A DNA stretch of 64,000 nt, taken from Leptospira idonii (GTDB lineage Bacteria; Spirochaetota; Leptospiria; Leptospirales; Leptospiraceae). The stretch spans positions 186,001 to 250,000 of the forward strand of contig NZ_RQHW01000028.1 in the NCBI RefSeq assembly GCF_004770995.1. The letters run 5' to 3'. Under the pieces are notes generated by a model, which saw only the letters and a list, made by a program, of their open reading frames with translations, had not been told where the DNA came from and did not search any database. Positions 8,510-17,439 of the stretch are shown here, piece by piece; the first letter of the stretch is position 1, and each line of letters begins with the position of its first letter. The position numbers and the translations under genes were made by a program.

Positions 8510-8525
8510 AATCAGAGTCACCACG

Positions 8526-9023
8526 ATGAAAGAAACGAAAATAAAAGTATTATTTGTATGTTTAGGGAATATATGTCGATCTCCTGCGGCGGAAGGGGCA
8601 TTCTCATCACTGCTTCAAAAAGAAAATCTCTTGGAACAATTTCATATAGATTCCTGCGGAACAGCAGGCTATCATAACGGAGAACTTGCGGACCCTAGAA
8701 CCAGATCCGTGGCAAAAAACAGAGGTCTGAACCTCACACACAAATCGAGAAAACTTACCTCCTCAGATCTGGAAAACTTCGATTTCATCTTAGTCATGGA
8801 TAAAGACAATCTTCGAACGGTACAAAACGCAATCTACGATGACTCTCTACGGAAAAAACTATATCTATTCAGATATTTTGAAGATAATTCGAACCCGAAA
8901 GAAGTACCGGATCCGTATTATAAAGACATATCGGCTTTTGAACAAGTCCAAGATATAGTGGAGAATGCCTCTTTGCATTTTTTAAAATATTTGAAATCAA
9001 AATATCCGCATTTAAAACCCTAA
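8526..9023 (+). CDS. Low-molecular-weight protein-tyrosine phosphatase
   Basis: The 165-residue protein has the P-loop VCLGNICRSP at 11-20, so Cys12 is the nucleophile and Arg18 binds phosphate, and the general-acid loop PDPYY at 128-132 (Asp129). Length and motifs fit the LMW-PTP family closely. It removes phosphate from tyrosine in proteins or small substrates in the cytoplasm. In bacteria such enzymes often regulate exopolysaccharide kinases, but no BY-kinase is visible in this window. It is the middle gene of a three-gene run, with about 16 bp on either side. Confidence 0.92.
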   Translation: MKETKIKVLFVCLGNICRSPAAEGAFSSLLQKENLLEQFHIDSCGTAGYHNGELADPRTRSVAKNRGLNLTHKSRKLTSSDLENFDFILVMDKDNLRTVQNAIYDDSLRKKLYLFRYFEDNSNPKEVPDPYYKDISAFEQVQDIVENASLHFLKYLKSKYPHLKP

Positions 9024-9039
9024 CAGGAGAAAAATCTCA

Positions 9040-10293
9040 ATGACTCAAAAGAAAAAAATCACAATTATCGGCGCCGGTTTCGGAGGCCTACAGGTAATCA
9101 AAACCCTCGCAAACAATCCAGCATTTGAAATCACAGTTATCGATAAAACAAATCATCATTTATTTCAGCCGTTATTATACCAAGTGGCTACTGCGGTTTT
9201 ATCACCTGCAGACATAGCGATTCCATCCAGATCAATCACAACCGATTATAAAAATGTAAAAATCCTAATGGGATACGTAGATAAGATCGATTTCGAAAGG
9301 AAAGAAGTTTTCTTTTCAGGTAAATCCGAAACTTACGACTACCTTGTTCTAGCGATTGGGGCTCAGACAAGTTATTTTGGAAATGATGAATGGAAAAAAC
9401 ATAGTTTTGGGTTGAAAAACCTTAAAGACGCTCTTGCTATCAGAAAACGAATTCTACTTTCCTTCGAAGAAGCCGAGTTAGCTGGAGATCAAGGAATTGC
9501 AAAAAAACTATTAAATTATGTGATTATCGGAGGCGGACCTACAGGAGTAGAACTGGCAGGTTCAATCGCAGAATTATCTCATAATATCATTCGAAAAGAC
9601 TTTCGATTGATCGACCCTGCCATGACAAAAGTAACTTTGATCGAGGCAGGGCCAAAATTACTTCCCAGCTTCGACGAATCTTCCAGCGAATTCACAAAAA
9701 GGAAGTTAGAAAAGAGGGGAGTGGAAGTTTTATTAAACTCACCTGTGAAATCCATCGATGACGAAGGGGTTTTTCTAAACGATCGAAAGATAGAATCCAA
9801 GACCGTAATTTGGGCAGCCGGAGTAGAAGCGTCCTCTCTTACAAGATCGTTCCCTTTCGAAAAAGATAGAGCAGGAAGATTGGTAGTAGACCAATATTGC
9901 AACGTGAAAGGCCAGTCCGATATTTTCGCAATCGGAGACGTTGCCAGCTTTTCAGAGAATTTAAAACGTCCGCTTCCCGGAGTTTCTCCAGTAGCGATGC
10001 AACAAGGCAGATACATAGGACAATTTATTAAAAACAAGGAAAAAGGTAAATCCACCAAACCTTTCCAATATTTCGATAAAGGAAACATGGCTACGATCGG
10101 AAGAACCGACGCAGTCGCCGAGTTAGGCAGTCTAAAATTAAAAGGTCTTTTTGGATGGTTGGGATGGCTCTTTGTGCATCTTGTTTATCAAGTAGGATTC
10201 AAAAACAAACTAAGCACATTAACAAGCTGGGTTTGGAGTTATCTCACATTTAGAGCGGGGGCAAGGCTCATTCAGGAAGATGTGAATCATTAA
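9040..10293 (+). CDS. ndh: Type II NADH:quinone oxidoreductase (NDH-2 family)
   Basis: The 417-residue flavoprotein has an N-terminal FAD-binding GAGFGG at 11-16, the NDH-2 motif HLFQPLLYQVATAVLSP at 40-56, a second dinucleotide fold GGGPTGVELAG at 164-174 for NADH, and IFAIGDVA at 295-302. It passes electrons from NADH to membrane quinone without pumping protons and sits on the cytoplasmic face through its C-terminal region. An AGGAG lies 7-11 bases before the ATG. A related quinone-dependent oxidoreductase is possible, but the quinone-site motif favours NDH-2. Confidence 0.9.
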   Translation: MTQKKKITIIGAGFGGLQVIKTLANNPAFEITVIDKTNHHLFQPLLYQVATAVLSPADIAIPSRSITTDYKNVKILMGYVDKIDFERKEVFFSGKSETYDYLVLAIGAQTSYFGNDEWKKHSFGLKNLKDALAIRKRILLSFEEAELAGDQGIAKKLLNYVIIGGGPTGVELAGSIAELSHNIIRKDFRLIDPAMTKVTLIEAGPKLLPSFDESSSEFTKRKLEKRGVEVLLNSPVKSIDDEGVFLNDRKIESKTVIWAAGVEASSLTRSFPFEKDRAGRLVVDQYCNVKGQSDIFAIGDVASFSENLKRPLPGVSPVAMQQGRYIGQFIKNKEKGKSTKPFQYFDKGNMATIGRTDAVAELGSLKLKGLFGWLGWLFVHLVYQVGFKNKLSTLTSWVWSYLTFRAGARLIQEDVNH

Positions 10294-10295
10294 AA

Positions 10296-10553
10296 TCAGT
10301 TAGATCGCAAATTATAACGATTTTTTCGAGCTTCCGATCTACAGCGAATATCATAGGATTCCGTATTTAGGACGTATATGGTCTGAGCTGTAGATTTGTC
10401 AGTTGTAATCGGCACTCTTTCCAACAAAGTCATCATATAAAGATATGATCTTTGCCTTTGTTTTTCACACTCCTCCGAAATCTGCTCTTCTCTGGACAAC
10501 ATACATGCGGATAAAAAAACGATTTGTATAAGAAAAAAAAATCTAATCACCAA
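10296..10553 (-). CDS. Small putative lipoprotein (85 aa)
   Basis: The protein begins MVIRFFFLIQIVFLSAC with a good lipobox (LSAC, Cys17), so it is probably acylated and anchored in a membrane. The 68-residue mature part is basic with two further cysteines (in SEECEK and IRCRSE). I recognise no family. It is separated by 4 bp from an exported hypothetical upstream, and is convergent with ndh with only 2 bp between the stops. Confidence 0.65.
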   Translation of the reverse strand: MVIRFFFLIQIVFLSACMLSREEQISEECEKQRQRSYLYMMTLLERVPITTDKSTAQTIYVLNTESYDIRCRSEARKNRYNLRSN

Positions 10554-10557
10554 ATGA

Positions 10558-10989
10558 TTACTCTGCCTTTTCGATTTCAGACTTCAACTCCAAGAATAAT
10601 TTCAGACTCTCTTCCGATAGAAGGTTCTTTTTAAGATCTATTTGCTCAAGATCATCTTTCGCCTTGGCAAACTGCGCTTTTTTGTATTCTGGCTTATGGG
10701 TAACTTTCAGAATCACATCGCCTCTGTAACCGCTATCACCGTTAGCCTCTTTGATGATAGAGTTAGCACGTTTAAGTAATGTCTCTATTTTGGAGGATTC
10801 TTTGTCGGCCGACCTATGCTGTAAAATTGCCTCATCGAAGAACATAATTTTTTTCCGATGAATATCCGTTCCCTCTGCTTTTACCAAACAATCCGTAAAA
10901 CTTGAACAGATCGATTTTGCATTCTGTTCTTTGGGATATAAAAAGAAAACATTACAGAAGAAAACGATGAACAGAATAATTTTTTTCAT
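10558..10989 (-). CDS. Exported hypothetical protein (143 aa)
   Basis: The N-terminus MKKIILFIVFFCNVFFLYPKEQ is a signal peptide. The mature protein is charged and mostly helical, with two cysteines close together (SICSSFTDCL), perhaps a disulfide. I do not recognise the family. It probably forms a two-gene unit with the small lipoprotein downstream, and both would act in the periplasm or at the outer membrane. The start is the only ATG near the signal peptide. Confidence 0.65.
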   Translation of the reverse strand: MKKIILFIVFFCNVFFLYPKEQNAKSICSSFTDCLVKAEGTDIHRKKIMFFDEAILQHRSADKESSKIETLLKRANSIIKEANGDSGYRGDVILKVTHKPEYKKAQFAKAKDDLEQIDLKKNLLSEESLKLFLELKSEIEKAE

Positions 10990-11083
10990 TCTTGCAAACT
11001 AGTCTAATGCCAAAGGCAAGCAACCATTTTATTTGCGAGTTTCCTCTTTACATCTCCATAGCAAAAAGAGATATGTTTACTTT

Positions 11084-11932
11084 ATGTCCTCCCCGTTGAC
11101 GATCCAAACTAAGTTCCATACAATAGAAGGAAGAGAGTGGGGGAACCCTCACGGAAAAGTCATTCTTTCTTTTCATGGATGGCTGGACAATGCAAACTCT
11201 TTCGAACCTTTAGCCAAGTTTTTTCCAGACTATAGATTCATCGCACTGGACTTCCCGGGACATGGGAAATCAAGTCACAAACCTCCCGGTACAGTTTATC
11301 ATTTTGCCGAGTATGCCTTAGAAATCGTTTCGATTGCAAATTCTTTAGCATTAGACAGTTTTATTTTGCTAGCTCATTCTATGGGGGCCGCCGTTTCCAC
11401 ATTAGTCGCAGGGACAAACCTTCTCAACATCGAAAAGTTGATACTCATCGAGGCGATCGGTCCGTTTACGAATCCTAAAGAAGCCGCACCGGATATCCTG
11501 GCAGAGGCAATCAAACAAGTATTACACCCCCGAGGGAAAAAAGAGACTTTTTTCCCCAATTGGGAATCTGCCGTCGCAGTTAGAATGCGTGCAGGTGACA
11601 TGAACCAAGAATCAGTCGAAAAACTATTGGAACGTGGGCTAGAAAAGACTCCTAAAGGACTTAGGCCCAGAAGAGATCTTCGTCTGCATTATAATTCCTT
11701 TTTCCGACTTACCGACGATCAAGTAGTCGCATTCTGTAAAAGAATCAACTGCCCCACCTTATTAGTTTTAGGTGAATCATCCTCTTTTCCTATAGCAAAA
11801 TTATACGAAGACAGAAAAAATGCTGTTCCGAATTTAAAGCAAGTCATTTTACCCGGAGGCCATCATCTACATATGGATCATCCGGAAATCGTAGCCGGCG
11901 AGATTATAAATTTCATAAACTCTTCACCATGA
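11084..11932 (+). CDS. Alpha/beta-fold hydrolase
   Basis: From the ATG at 11084 the protein is 282 residues. The open frame continues upstream to a TTG at 11033, but homologues normally start shortly before the first strand, so the ATG is preferred. It shows the oxyanion-loop HGWLDN, the GHGKS turn after strand 4, an AHSMGAA nucleophile elbow (Ser nucleophile) and a late GGHHLHMDHP containing the catalytic His. The substrate is unknown. Its stop codon lies inside a degenerate copy of the parS-like palindrome (11928-11944). Confidence 0.85.
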   Translation: MSSPLTIQTKFHTIEGREWGNPHGKVILSFHGWLDNANSFEPLAKFFPDYRFIALDFPGHGKSSHKPPGTVYHFAEYALEIVSIANSLALDSFILLAHSMGAAVSTLVAGTNLLNIEKLILIEAIGPFTNPKEAAPDILAEAIKQVLHPRGKKETFFPNWESAVAVRMRAGDMNQESVEKLLERGLEKTPKGLRPRRDLRLHYNSFFRLTDDQVVAFCKRINCPTLLVLGESSSFPIAKLYEDRKNAVPNLKQVILPGGHHLHMDHPEIVAGEIINFINSSP

Positions 11933-11944
11933 AATGATTTCACC
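11928..11944. promoter_or_regulatory. Degenerate third copy of the parS-like palindrome
   Basis: CATGAAATGATTTCACC keeps the TGAAA/TTTCA arms and the full right arm (TTTCACCCCC) of the sites at 5102 and 6664 but differs at the outer left bases. It overlaps a stop codon just upstream of the thioesterase-Bat operon, about 5 kb from parA. It may be a weaker ParB site or chance. Confidence 0.3.
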
Positions 11945-11976
11945 CCCATATCAAAGATAAAGAATCAGGAAAAATA

Positions 11977-12522
11977 ATGAACAATCAAATCTTAAATCCG
12001 TCATTACACGGATATGAAATACATCATGACACATGTTTTGGGTGCGGAAAAGAGAACCCTATCGGTTTAGGAGCAGACTTTACCTTCGACGATCAAAGCG
12101 GCGAAGTAAAATTCACCTATAATTTCAAAAAATTATTCAATGGTGCGCCTAACTTCGTGCATGGAGGAATTCTTTCCACTGTTTTGGACGAAGCAATGGG
12201 AGCATTATGTTTTCATTTAGGATATATTGTAATGACCGATACGATGAGCTTTAAATTCCATAAAGCAACTCCTGTCCAACAGGAGCATCTAATCAGAGCC
12301 TGGCCTGTTAAAAAAGCAAAACGAAAGGTTATCTTAGAATGCGAACTTACTTCGACAGACGGACAGGTTTTATATGTCAAAGGGGAGGGTGCTTTTCATA
12401 TTTTACCGCCCAGATTTTTTTCAGATAAACTCACTGGAGGAAAAATCGCAGTTGCAAGCGAATTGTTAGCAGTGAATAAATTGAAACGCGCACATTTATT
12501 TGATAGGATTAGCAACACATGA
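11977..12522 (+). CDS. Hotdog-fold thioesterase (PaaI-like)
   Basis: The 181-residue protein has the hotdog thioesterase signature HGGILSTVLDEAMGAL around residues 60-75, with the Asp/Glu typical of acyl-CoA thioesterases, preceded by a Cys-x-x-Cys (TCFGCGKENP) near residue 20 often seen in this subgroup. It should hydrolyse acyl-CoA or a similar thioester in the cytoplasm. An AGGAAAAATA precedes the ATG. It overlaps the MORN lipoprotein by 4 bp and is the first gene of the run that leads through the Bat genes to htpG. Confidence 0.8.
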   Translation: MNNQILNPSLHGYEIHHDTCFGCGKENPIGLGADFTFDDQSGEVKFTYNFKKLFNGAPNFVHGGILSTVLDEAMGALCFHLGYIVMTDTMSFKFHKATPVQQEHLIRAWPVKKAKRKVILECELTSTDGQVLYVKGEGAFHILPPRFFSDKLTGGKIAVASELLAVNKLKRAHLFDRISNT

Positions 12523-13838
12523 AACAATATATTATAATTCCATTTCTGGTCGGGACGATTTTTTGCTCCAGCGCCGCAAATAAAGACGGCGGGTCAGGCG
12601 ATCAAGAATTCGAATTAACAAGCAAAAACGGTAAAATCATTCGCATCGAAAGATTCAAAAACTCCGGAGGCTTAAGAGCGAAAGGAGAAGTAAAAGCGGA
12701 ATGTGCAGGTGTTCCTTGTAAGGACGATCAAATCTCCAAGTTTGCCCCCGCAAAAATCAAATCTCTTCCGAAACACGGAATCTGGGAAGAATACCTTCAA
12801 TTCGAACAAGAAGGATCCACTCAGGAATCACCTAAATTCAAATCCACTCTCGATCAAACGGGAGAATATAAAGACGGAAACAAAGTAGGGATATGGAGAA
12901 AACCGGATCCTGAAAATCCGGCTAAAACGATAGGAGAAACTCCTTGGGTCGAAGGAAAAAAAGAAGGCACCGCAAAGACTTACGATAAGTCAGGCAACCT
13001 AACAAGTGAAACCGCATACCAAGACGACAAAAAACACGGTCCTTATTGGAAAAAAAATAGTAAAGGGGAGTTTTTAGAGAAAGGGGATTTCAAAGAAGGA
13101 GAGGAAACCGGTCCCTGGAACTATTATTTTACCGGAGCGGACGGCAACGGAGTTAAAACGAGCGTTACTTTCGTAAACGGTAAAAAAAGCGGTCAAGAAA
13201 CTAATTATTACAAAGACGGCAAAATAGAATCCCAAGGAAATTATACTCAAGACGCAAGAACAGGCTTATGGAAGTTATATGGTGGGAAAGGGAACCTGCT
13301 CGCAGAAGGTAATTACTCCGCAAAAGAAGGTGCGGAAAACGCCGAAATCAAATACGAAAGAACCGGAATTTGGAAAGAATACTATGCTGACGGGAAATTG
13401 TTCGGAACCGGGCCTAGAAAACATACAAGATCAGGCGAATGGAAATTTTATTATAACAACAATCAAGTTGCATACCACGGAATCATGGCAAATGAAAGCA
13501 TGATGGACACCGCAAAAATCTATAATAAAACGGGAACCATATTAGGCGACGGAAAACTCTTTTTCTCACTGATCAAAATCGACGAAGAGACGCAAGACAT
13601 CAAACTGAATTACAAACCATCCATCCCTTTCATCTTCTTTTATCCGTCCGGTAAAAAAAGGATAGTAATCAGAACTTCCGATGACGCCACAGAATACCAA
13701 GAAGACGGTAAAGAGATAGGAAAGGGCCCTGTCGATCCACAAGGAAGAAAAATGGGTTGTTGGACAATCGCAGGGAAAAAGGAATATTACATGTTGGATA
13801 ACCCTAAACCTAAATTAACAGCAACGCAATGTCAATAA
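12519..13838 (+). CDS. MORN-repeat (YwqK-like) putative lipoprotein
   Basis: The start MKQYIIIPFLVGTIFC ends in a loose spirochaetal lipobox (Cys16), so membrane anchoring is likely. The 439-residue body is built of MORN-type repeats of the form G-x-W-x-x-Y-x-x-x-G-x-L/I, for example GIWEEYLQFEQ, GPYWKKNSKGEF and GIWKEYYADGKLFGTG, roughly from residue 85 to 325. Such repeats form beta-hairpin sheets in surface or membrane-associated proteins. It overlaps moxR by 10 bp and the thioesterase by 4 bp, which ties it firmly to the MoxR-Bat operon. Its exact role is unknown. Confidence 0.75.
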   Translation: MKQYIIIPFLVGTIFCSSAANKDGGSGDQEFELTSKNGKIIRIERFKNSGGLRAKGEVKAECAGVPCKDDQISKFAPAKIKSLPKHGIWEEYLQFEQEGSTQESPKFKSTLDQTGEYKDGNKVGIWRKPDPENPAKTIGETPWVEGKKEGTAKTYDKSGNLTSETAYQDDKKHGPYWKKNSKGEFLEKGDFKEGEETGPWNYYFTGADGNGVKTSVTFVNGKKSGQETNYYKDGKIESQGNYTQDARTGLWKLYGGKGNLLAEGNYSAKEGAENAEIKYERTGIWKEYYADGKLFGTGPRKHTRSGEWKFYYNNNQVAYHGIMANESMMDTAKIYNKTGTILGDGKLFFSLIKIDEETQDIKLNYKPSIPFIFFYPSGKKRIVIRTSDDATEYQEDGKEIGKGPVDPQGRKMGCWTIAGKKEYYMLDNPKPKLTATQCQ

Positions 13839-14809
13839 GTGAACAAATATTAAACGAAACATCCTCCAAGATTCAAGAAATTAAAAACGAACTGTCCCTG
13901 GAAATTTCAGGGATGGATTCGGTCATCCAGCCTTTATTGGTTGCGATGGTTGCAAAAGGACATGTACTTTTGGAAGGCATGCCCGGGTTGGCAAAAACTC
14001 TTTTGGCAAAATCCTTAGCGAATTGCATCGATGCGAAATTCAGCAGGGTTCAATTCACTCCGGATCTACTTCCCGCTGACCTGACAGGAACCAATATTTT
14101 CAATCCTAAAACCAGCTCCTTCGAAGTCAGAAAGGGTCCGATCTTTACGAATATCCTTCTTGCAGATGAAATCAATAGAGCTCCCGCCAAAGTACAATCT
14201 GCACTTTTACAGTGTATGGAAGAAAAGCAAGTTACGATTGCAGACAATACTTTTGATTTAGATGCTCCTTTTTTCGTAATCGCTACTCAGAACCCGATCG
14301 ATCAGGACGGAACCTATCCTCTGCCTGAAGCTCAGCTCGACAGATTTCTTTTTAAAGTAAACGTAGGTTATCCGAATGAAGCGGAAGAACTTTCCATATT
14401 AAATCTTCACGGGACTCTTACGACTAAAACGAAAAAACATTCGAAAGTAATCAAACCTAAAGACATCGCAAAAATCGCAGAACATGCCGACGATGTTTTT
14501 ATCGATCCAAAACTTCAACGGTTCATTGTACAACTTGTCCGCAACACAAGACCCGAATCGATGACTGCGAAAGATATTTCTTCCTACGTAAAACACGGAG
14601 CAAGCCCGAGAGCTAGTCTTGCACTTTTGAAAATTGCTAAGATCAACGCTCTTTTCGAAGCAAGAGATTTCGTGATTCCGGAAGATATCCTTAAATATTT
14701 CTCCGAAACGATCAGGCATAGAATTTTGTTGTCCCTAGAGGCGATTACGGAAGAAGTTTCCATCGATTCAGTTATTAAAAGGATATTGTCCAGCACGGAA
14801 GTTCCCTAA
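13829..14809 (+). CDS. moxR: MoxR-family AAA+ ATPase
   Basis: The 326-residue AAA+ protein has a Walker A GMPGLAKT at 50-57, a Walker B-type ILLADEIN at 109-116, and downstream sensor motifs including ATQNP and the PLPEAQLDRF loop. MoxR proteins act as ATP-driven chaperones that work with VWA-domain partners, and the DUF58 and VWA proteins encoded next are the classical partners. It overlaps the preceding lipoprotein gene by 10 bp and lies 7 bp before the DUF58 gene. Confidence 0.95.
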   Translation: MSISEQILNETSSKIQEIKNELSLEISGMDSVIQPLLVAMVAKGHVLLEGMPGLAKTLLAKSLANCIDAKFSRVQFTPDLLPADLTGTNIFNPKTSSFEVRKGPIFTNILLADEINRAPAKVQSALLQCMEEKQVTIADNTFDLDAPFFVIATQNPIDQDGTYPLPEAQLDRFLFKVNVGYPNEAEELSILNLHGTLTTKTKKHSKVIKPKDIAKIAEHADDVFIDPKLQRFIVQLVRNTRPESMTAKDISSYVKHGASPRASLALLKIAKINALFEARDFVIPEDILKYFSETIRHRILLSLEAITEEVSIDSVIKRILSSTEVP

Positions 14810-14816
14810 CAAACAA

Positions 14817-15641
14817 ATGTTAGACCCAGATTTAAAAAAACTTTTAAACGTTCTCGATTGGGAAACGAAAAAGAAATTTCGATCCTTTCGCTCGGGTGGA
14901 TTCCATCAATCTTCCAGAGGCAAGGGACTTGAGTTTAAGGAAGTCAGACCTTATACATACGGAGACGATACTCGATACATTGACTGGAATGTAACGTCAA
15001 GAACAGGAGAAGTCCATGTTAAGGAATTTTATGAGGATCAAGATGTTCCCATCTTTCTTTTTATCGATTGTTCGCAGTCCATGAAAGGGAACAAAGAAAG
15101 AACCGCTTACCAATTGGCGTTTTTTCTTTCCTTATTTCACATAAAAATCGGAAACAGAATCAGAGTCTTTTTATTCGGAGAAAACATTTACCACTCCGGC
15201 AAAGAACTCAAAAGAGAAGAAGACGTTTACCAAGAATTCAAGTCTTTGCCAAAGCATATAACAACGACTTCAGGTATCAAAACCGATTTCAATCAAGCGA
15301 TCGAATTCGGATTTAAAATTTCATCTCGCTTTACAACCGCTTATTGGCTTTCCGATTTCGCATATTTCGACGGTTTCCCCTCTTATAAAGGAATTTTTGG
15401 AAAATGGGAGCACTACGGAATTTGGATCGAAGAAAAAGTATTCGAATCGGAACTTCCTTTTTGGTTTCGAATTTTCTCCTTTATTGACTCCGAAACAAAA
15501 AAGGATCTGAAAAACTTTTCCAATCTCCCCAATGATCTGTCGGCGTTTCGTTCCTGTTTCGGAATCAAAAGAGTAACTGTACGGCCTGAGATGAAACTCA
15601 GCGGTCAAATCTTGGAATTATTCCGGGGTGTCCGAGTATGA
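14817..15641 (+). CDS. DUF58 VWA-like protein of the MoxR/Bat operon
   Basis: The 274-residue protein contains the DUF58 signature RPYTYGDDTRYIDWNVTSR at 44-62, followed by a VWA-like strand with a D-x-S metal site (FIDCSQS, Asp84). DUF58 proteins are regular MoxR companions and are thought to be handled by, or to recruit, the ATPase. There is no signal peptide or membrane segment, so it is cytoplasmic. It overlaps the next gene by 4 bp (ATGA-type junction). Confidence 0.92.
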   Translation: MLDPDLKKLLNVLDWETKKKFRSFRSGGFHQSSRGKGLEFKEVRPYTYGDDTRYIDWNVTSRTGEVHVKEFYEDQDVPIFLFIDCSQSMKGNKERTAYQLAFFLSLFHIKIGNRIRVFLFGENIYHSGKELKREEDVYQEFKSLPKHITTTSGIKTDFNQAIEFGFKISSRFTTAYWLSDFAYFDGFPSYKGIFGKWEHYGIWIEEKVFESELPFWFRIFSFIDSETKKDLKNFSNLPNDLSAFRSCFGIKRVTVRPEMKLSGQILELFRGVRV

Positions 15642-16483
15642 AAGCTGCCTCATTACTAATCCTGCTTCTTTTTGTTTCTTATGCGGAAGCTTCACCTAAC
15701 GAAAAAATATCGCATAAAGAAATTTATGTAGGAGATGAGATCGGTTATGAAATCGATTTTGATTCAGGAATTCCCTCCACCCTTAAACTAGAAGAAGGAG
15801 ACCATTCTATTGATGCAACGGAACTGCCAGTTTTAAGAATCTGGAATGTTCATAGAAAAGATAAATCAATATCTTTATCTGTCCGCTTTTACAAAGCGGG
15901 GTCTTTCCGACTGCCGATCTACTGGGAAGAAGAGGGGGAAAAAAAGACTACGGAACTTGTTTTCGAAGTAAAGTCCAGATTGACAGGTAATGAATCGGAC
16001 ATAGAAGACATCGCTCCTCCTATTTCATTTTCAGGATCTTATCTTCTAAGACTACTATTTGTTATATTTATATTCCTAATCCTCCTTTATATTTCTTATG
16101 CAGTCTATTTAAAACTAAAAAACAGTAAACAGATATTAGATGCAACCTGGGAAAGAGTGCCTGTTCTGGAAAGCAGACAAATCAAATTGATTCAGATCGA
16201 ATCTGCCTTGAAACAAAACGAAATCTCTTATAAAGAATTTGCATATTTGGTTTCTTCTTATATAAAAGAAGAGTTCTCACGTCGTTTGGCGAACGATCTT
16301 TTGCATCTTACCGATTCCGAATTTTTAAATTACTTATATGACAGAAGTCATCTTGAAATCGAATCGACAAAAGAAATCAAAGACATACTAGCGTCTTCCA
16401 AATATACAAACCATTCCAAAATTCTTTCCAAAGAGGAAGCGGAGCAGCTTTGGCAGGATTGGAAGCGTAAACTCAAACTTTAA
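15638..16483 (+). CDS. Bat-operon membrane protein (between DUF58 and BatA)
   Basis: The 281-residue protein has a signal peptide (1-18, ending YAEAS), a periplasmic beta-rich region, one membrane helix around residues 130-155 and a cytoplasmic helical tail with EEFSRRLANDLLHLTDSEF. Many MoxR operons encode a small protein of this layout at this position (DUF4381-like). It is predicted to sit in the inner membrane beside BatA/BatB. I assign it by position and architecture, not by a sharp motif. It has 2 bp to batA. Confidence 0.65.
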   Translation: MKAASLLILLLFVSYAEASPNEKISHKEIYVGDEIGYEIDFDSGIPSTLKLEEGDHSIDATELPVLRIWNVHRKDKSISLSVRFYKAGSFRLPIYWEEEGEKKTTELVFEVKSRLTGNESDIEDIAPPISFSGSYLLRLLFVIFIFLILLYISYAVYLKLKNSKQILDATWERVPVLESRQIKLIQIESALKQNEISYKEFAYLVSSYIKEEFSRRLANDLLHLTDSEFLNYLYDRSHLEIESTKEIKDILASSKYTNHSKILSKEEAEQLWQDWKRKLKL

Positions 16484-16485
16484 AT

Positions 16486-17439
16486 ATGGATTATTTTCAA
16501 AGACCATACATTCTACTTTTTTTTCTTCCTCTTTTGGGAATTTTACTGTATTCATTACACCGCAAAAATTTTTCCATCCCTCTTTTGGCGTATTGGGATA
16601 GAAAAGAAAAAGAGAAATCGGAACATCGAATTTATTTTAGAAATCTAGCTCGATTCTTAAGCGGCTTCTTATCTTATTTCGCCTTCTCATTTCTGATTTT
16701 TGCCGCTGCAGGACCGGGAGAAATACATCAATTTATTCCCGATGAAACACAAGGCGTGGACCTAATGATTGCGTTAGACGTCTCCGGCTCCATGGTAAAC
16801 AGTTACGATTTTTTGCCGAACAACCGCCTAACCGTTTCCAAAAAATTACTACAGGCATTCGTTAAACGAAGAGAAAATGACAGAATCGGTTTGGTTCTTT
16901 TTGCAGGAGCAGCCTACCTTCAGTCCCCGTTAACAAGCGATCGATCCGCTTTGACGGAGCTCGTGGAAGAAGCGGAAGATACCTCCATCGAAGAACAGGG
17001 GACTGCCATCGGGGACGCTCTCATCATTTCTTCCTATCGATTGAAGAATTCAAAGGCCAGATCGAAGGCGATCATCCTGCTTACGGACGGAGTGTCCAAT
17101 ACCGGAAGACTGGATCCGGAAACCGCTTCCTATGCGGCAAAGGCGGATGGAATTAAGATCTATTCCATCGGAATCGGGAAAGAAATGGGACAATATGAAG
17201 TTAATTACGAATCCCTAGAAAGGATTTCTGAGGAAACGGGAGGAAAGTTCTACCGTGCGGAATCTCCTGAAGATTTAGGAGAAGTTTTACAAGAAATTGA
17301 TAACTTAGAAACGGATCCTCTTCCTGCCAAACCGGTTGAGTTGGTTCAAACCCATTTTCCTGAGTATCTATATTGGTTTTTCATTTTACTTCTGCTAGAC
17401 GGTGCAATTCGACTGTATCCTTTTAAGGAGGTTTTATGA
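16486..17439 (+). CDS. batA: BatA, VWA-domain inner membrane protein
   Basis: The 317-residue protein has two N-terminal hydrophobic segments (about 6-24 and 58-76), a VWA domain with a complete MIDAS metal site (D98-V-S-G-S102, T173, D201), and a C-terminal membrane helix near 295-313. This layout is diagnostic of BatA, first described as Bacteroides aerotolerance. The VWA domain faces the periplasm and probably binds a partner through a divalent metal. It overlaps batB by 4 bp. Confidence 0.93.
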   Translation: MDYFQRPYILLFFLPLLGILLYSLHRKNFSIPLLAYWDRKEKEKSEHRIYFRNLARFLSGFLSYFAFSFLIFAAAGPGEIHQFIPDETQGVDLMIALDVSGSMVNSYDFLPNNRLTVSKKLLQAFVKRRENDRIGLVLFAGAAYLQSPLTSDRSALTELVEEAEDTSIEEQGTAIGDALIISSYRLKNSKARSKAIILLTDGVSNTGRLDPETASYAAKADGIKIYSIGIGKEMGQYEVNYESLERISEETGGKFYRAESPEDLGEVLQEIDNLETDPLPAKPVELVQTHFPEYLYWFFILLLLDGAIRLYPFKEVL